Shown here one piece after another: positions 46,155-64,000 of a stretch of DNA of 64,000 bases. Made by a program: the position numbers and the translations under genes. Below the pieces are notes generated by a model, which saw nothing but the letters and a program-made list of their open reading frames with translations, searched no databases and was not told where the DNA came from. The first letter of the stretch is position 1; the number at the start of each line of letters is the position of its first letter. The stretch spans positions 1,120,824 through 1,184,823 of the forward strand of contig NW_008710013.1 of the NCBI RefSeq assembly GCF_000327385.1, written 5' to 3'. This DNA comes from Lottia gigantea. Taxonomy: Eukaryota; Mollusca; Gastropoda; Lottiidae.

Positions 46155-48897
46155 CACATTTTTTTTTTTTTTTTTTACTATAGTCTATCAGGAATTCATC
46201 ATAAGAACCAGTCTATAGTGATTATGTGACATGTTGTTCATGAATATATAGGCACAGCTTTGTAGAAAACAATTACTGGTTAAAGTTTTATGTAACGTTT
46301 TTGACGTGTTTCCCCCTGTCGTCGAAACGTTACATAAAACTTTAACCAGTGATTGTTGTTTCATAAAGCTGGGCCTATATATTGTGCTTACAATTGATAA
46401 TTGCCATTTATAGACTTTATTCATGAATGGTCAATCTGTACATTTTCTGAGACTAGTATAGTTGAGCTACGATATTGTGCACATCTAGGTACAAAATAAT
46501 CAGTGTTATATGTACACATAACTCTGATTTTCACAGTCTCCATCACTATTTATGGTATATATTTATGATTTGAATTGATTATGTATAAATGTGATATTTA
46601 AAACAGTTATATTATCTTGGGATGGATCTCAATGTAACTCTAGCTGTCCTGATGTTATTTATGTGTGTTTATTTGATATTCTGTAAATATTTATATGTTA
46701 ATTGTGATAATATATTTATATTACATTATTACCAATATAACTATTTCTTATATAAACATGAAGAATTCTGATTAAAAGACATAATTGATGACAATCTGTG
46801 GTATATAGCCCCTAAAATGTTTTAACCTTTCGTGCAGGAGGTTTCTCTGAGACAAACATTTTACTGATCCCTCAGTTTAAAGTCAATAAATAGTAACCTG
46901 TCACTATCAAGAAGTTTTCCTGATCATACACTGCCTCAGCTTAACAAACAACAAAACTTTAACGGAAATATGAATGAAGAAAATCATAAAATATAGACCA
47001 ATTTAATATCATTACAACCATGTATATGATGTGCGATTAAAACACAGTGAGAATAGGATGAATCAAACTGTAAATAAAACATGAATTATCTGATTTGTTC
47101 AGCTTGTAAAATGATACATTTAAGCAAAGGTACATCAAAAGAGAATGCCAAGACTTATGCTATGGTTTTAAGGTATGTTGGACAATATGAATCCTCAACT
47201 TGGCAATCTTGGCATTTCCCTTTCTTACATTGAAGAAACTAGAGGAAATAAACATAAAAATATAAAACTCCAAAATGAAATGATTTAAAAGCATATCACA
47301 GAATATATTTTGGTCCATTATTAGTGAAGCCTAAAATACAAAAAAAAAATCTGAAGAGGTTAAGTGCAAAGAAAGGAATATTATGTATACTTCTTTCAAT
47401 AGTTTCATTACATAAAAAAAGAATTGGTTGCTGGCTTATAATAATGCCAAAAGAAATGGGGTGTAAATACTAAATTCAACATAAAAATTGATGTTTTTAA
47501 ATTTTAAAAATTAACAACCTGTCAAATTGTCAATCTGGCTACTAAAAAAGGTATAACCAGCATCCCTTGTTAAATATAACAAATAAAATATGATTTGTAT
47601 ATACAATTAATTTATCCCACTAGAATAGAATATGTTCCCCAAATATATTAAATATGCCTATATACTATATATTCAAACTCTTATTTACAATATTTCTAAA
47701 GCAATTGATACAAGTTCATAAGGGAAGAAGAACACACATAGTTCGTCCCTGCTGTTAAAAATGCTCATCTAAATCGCTTGTTTTAATTCATATCAATTCA
47801 AATGAAATATTTTGGCTGGGACATCAACAAAAACAAGTATTTTTCAATAAAATTGATAAAAAAAATTGAGATCGATTGACCATAAAATTCAACGGTTTTT
47901 ACTTCACAAATTTATTTTTATATACAGCCTAATAAACCTTCAGTGTAAATTACATGTTGATGATGCCCTATCTGTATAAATATGGCAACAACTTTTGGAC
48001 CTCAGATCAGAACTCGTATTACATAGTATAAAAAATTAAACAATGTATCCATGACAAATGACAGCAGTTAAAATACGATGATAATTCCATGTTGTTAACC
48101 CATAGTGCTTGCATAGGTCTTTAATAAATGGCGAGGTTGATCCATCTAAAATTAGAAGACAAAAAAGACTTTAGAATGTTACAGTTATTATAGAGATAAC
48201 GTCATTTAAATGTTTGCTTCCACTGCATTGTCAGCTATCCTTGGCACATTTCAGAATTAAAATCTGACTTCCAGTTCCCATACAATTCATCACAGATGTA
48301 CATGTACTGCATCAATGTAAACTATCTCATTTCTCATCAGTAGTTTTATATTAATGATGTTGTTAAAAACTGCTAATAAGATTAACAACAGGATGACAGT
48401 CATATTTGGTGTGGGTTTTGTTGAACTGGGTAATTGATTTTAATACTGAAAAGTGATATTGATGACTGAAGAGCTCTCTCGGGTTCTAAAGCAATTATTC
48501 AATGATTGTATTCCTACAATAATCAACTAGGCTACATTTTAAAAAAAAAATTAAATTGCATAATAATAATTTGTATTTATTTCTTTTAAAGAATTACTAA
48601 TTTTAAGTTGGTAAATCAATTAAAAATATAAGAAAAAATGTTGCAAATTATTTATCTCTTCAAATGCTTGCAATAAGCAGGGTTAAGCAGTTAGGCAATG
48701 CAAGAAAGCAACATTTAGAAGTAAGTTTATTTAAATTAAAGACCATAAAATATTCAAATTTAAAAAAAATGAATGATAGAGACATAATTATAATAAATCT
48801 AAAAAAATAAAAAACTTAATGTGAACAAAATAGAAGCCATAAAATTTCTATAACTGACACAAGATACGATTATCTTACATTGCAATTCTTCTGTTTT
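46155..48897. other. Converging 3' untranslated regions of FAM227 (+) and GFPT (-)
   Basis: The two genes end tail to tail here. A candidate FAM227 polyadenylation signal AATAAA is at 46885-46890. Several TTTATT strings on the plus strand could serve GFPT; none is decisive. The long palindrome at 46243-46382 is in the FAM227 trailer. No coding sequence is seen. Confidence 0.5.
46243..46382. repeat. Long near-perfect palindrome, arms about 57 bp
   Basis: The left arm 46243-46299 (ATATATAGGCACAGCTTTGT to ATGTAACGTTT) and right arm 46325-46382 (AAACGTTACATAAAACTTTA to GGGCCTATATAT) pair with few mismatches around a 25-nt loop. It is probably a young MITE. Transcribed with FAM227 it would form a long hairpin. 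Confidence 0.85.
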
Positions 48898-63573
<14,676 letters not shown>

Positions 63574-64000
63574 CTGAAAATATGATTTATAGATTTAACA
63601 ATATACTCCACATAAAATTCATCAGTATCAAAACAATTGGTTTATGGCAATAAGGACCAAGTTTGAACAAGAGAGACTTAGACTGATAACATCTGGATAT
63701 ATAAGTTGTATTCTGATTTATTCTTTAATTCTTCAAAGCAATTTGATATGAGAAGTGAAGTGTACCATCACAATGAAATGAGATCTTGTTCTATGAAAAT
63801 TATTCATAAGATTAAGCAATTTTCATGATATATGCGAGGAGATTACAGAATGGTACCGTGTGGCATCGTGTCCAAACGACACTCTCATTCATCATACTTT
63901 CTCTTGGCCGTGGTAATACAAGTGAGGACAATTACGTATTCATAGCTAAATATTGTCCAATCCAAATTGGCCCTGTGGTCTTGGTAGTAAAGTCTCAGCC

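Overview
The window is intron-rich, AT-rich animal DNA. Its gene set, the many short non-autonomous repeats and a selenocysteine-type MSRB1 fit a lophotrochozoan, most likely a bivalve mollusc (inference; no species is claimed). Seven host genes can be read by joining exons whose splice sites and phases agree. In order they are: one propeptide exon of an ADAM/ADAMTS-like metalloprotease (-, runs off the left edge); LRPAP1/RAP, complete (-, 11530-14846); FADD, complete (+, 15667-16543); RPP21, complete (+, 16960-23470); MSRB1 with an in-frame UGA (-, 33905-36172, last exon uncertain); a FAM227-family gene, complete in 14 exons (+, 36486-46154); and the 3' three quarters of GFPT (-, 48898-63573, continuing past the right edge).

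Layout. 1-11.5 kb is mostly intron or intergenic DNA with MITEs, a 56-bp satellite, a mariner remnant and a 175-bp tandem repeat. 11.5-24.3 kb holds LRPAP1, FADD and RPP21; LRPAP1 and FADD are head to head, and RPP21 starts about 0.4 kb after FADD. The RPP21 introns are filled with repeats. 24.3-33.9 kb is repeat territory: a fold-back element with 0.4-kb inverted arms, a decayed hAT transposase gene, and repeats full of AGGTCA motifs. MSRB1 and FAM227 are divergent, with about 0.3 kb between start codons. A Polinton-like remnant sits in FAM227 intron 2. FAM227 and GFPT converge at 46-49 kb. 48.9-64 kb is GFPT with long, largely repeat-free introns.

The genes do not form a pathway. They cover chaperoning of LDL-receptor family proteins (LRPAP1), death-receptor signalling (FADD), tRNA processing (RPP21), methionine sulfoxide repair (MSRB1), an uncharacterised FWWF-domain protein (FAM227) and hexosamine synthesis (GFPT).

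The strongest unusual observations are: a pair of equal-length, equal-phase, diverged copies of the penultimate GFPT exon (candidate mutually exclusive exons); an in-frame 27-nt GFPT microexon between the glutaminase and isomerase halves; an AT-AC (U12-type) intron in FAM227; the UGA codon of MSRB1 with no SECIS found; and an interspersed repeat that carries ready-made nuclear-receptor IR1, DR0 and DR4 motifs.
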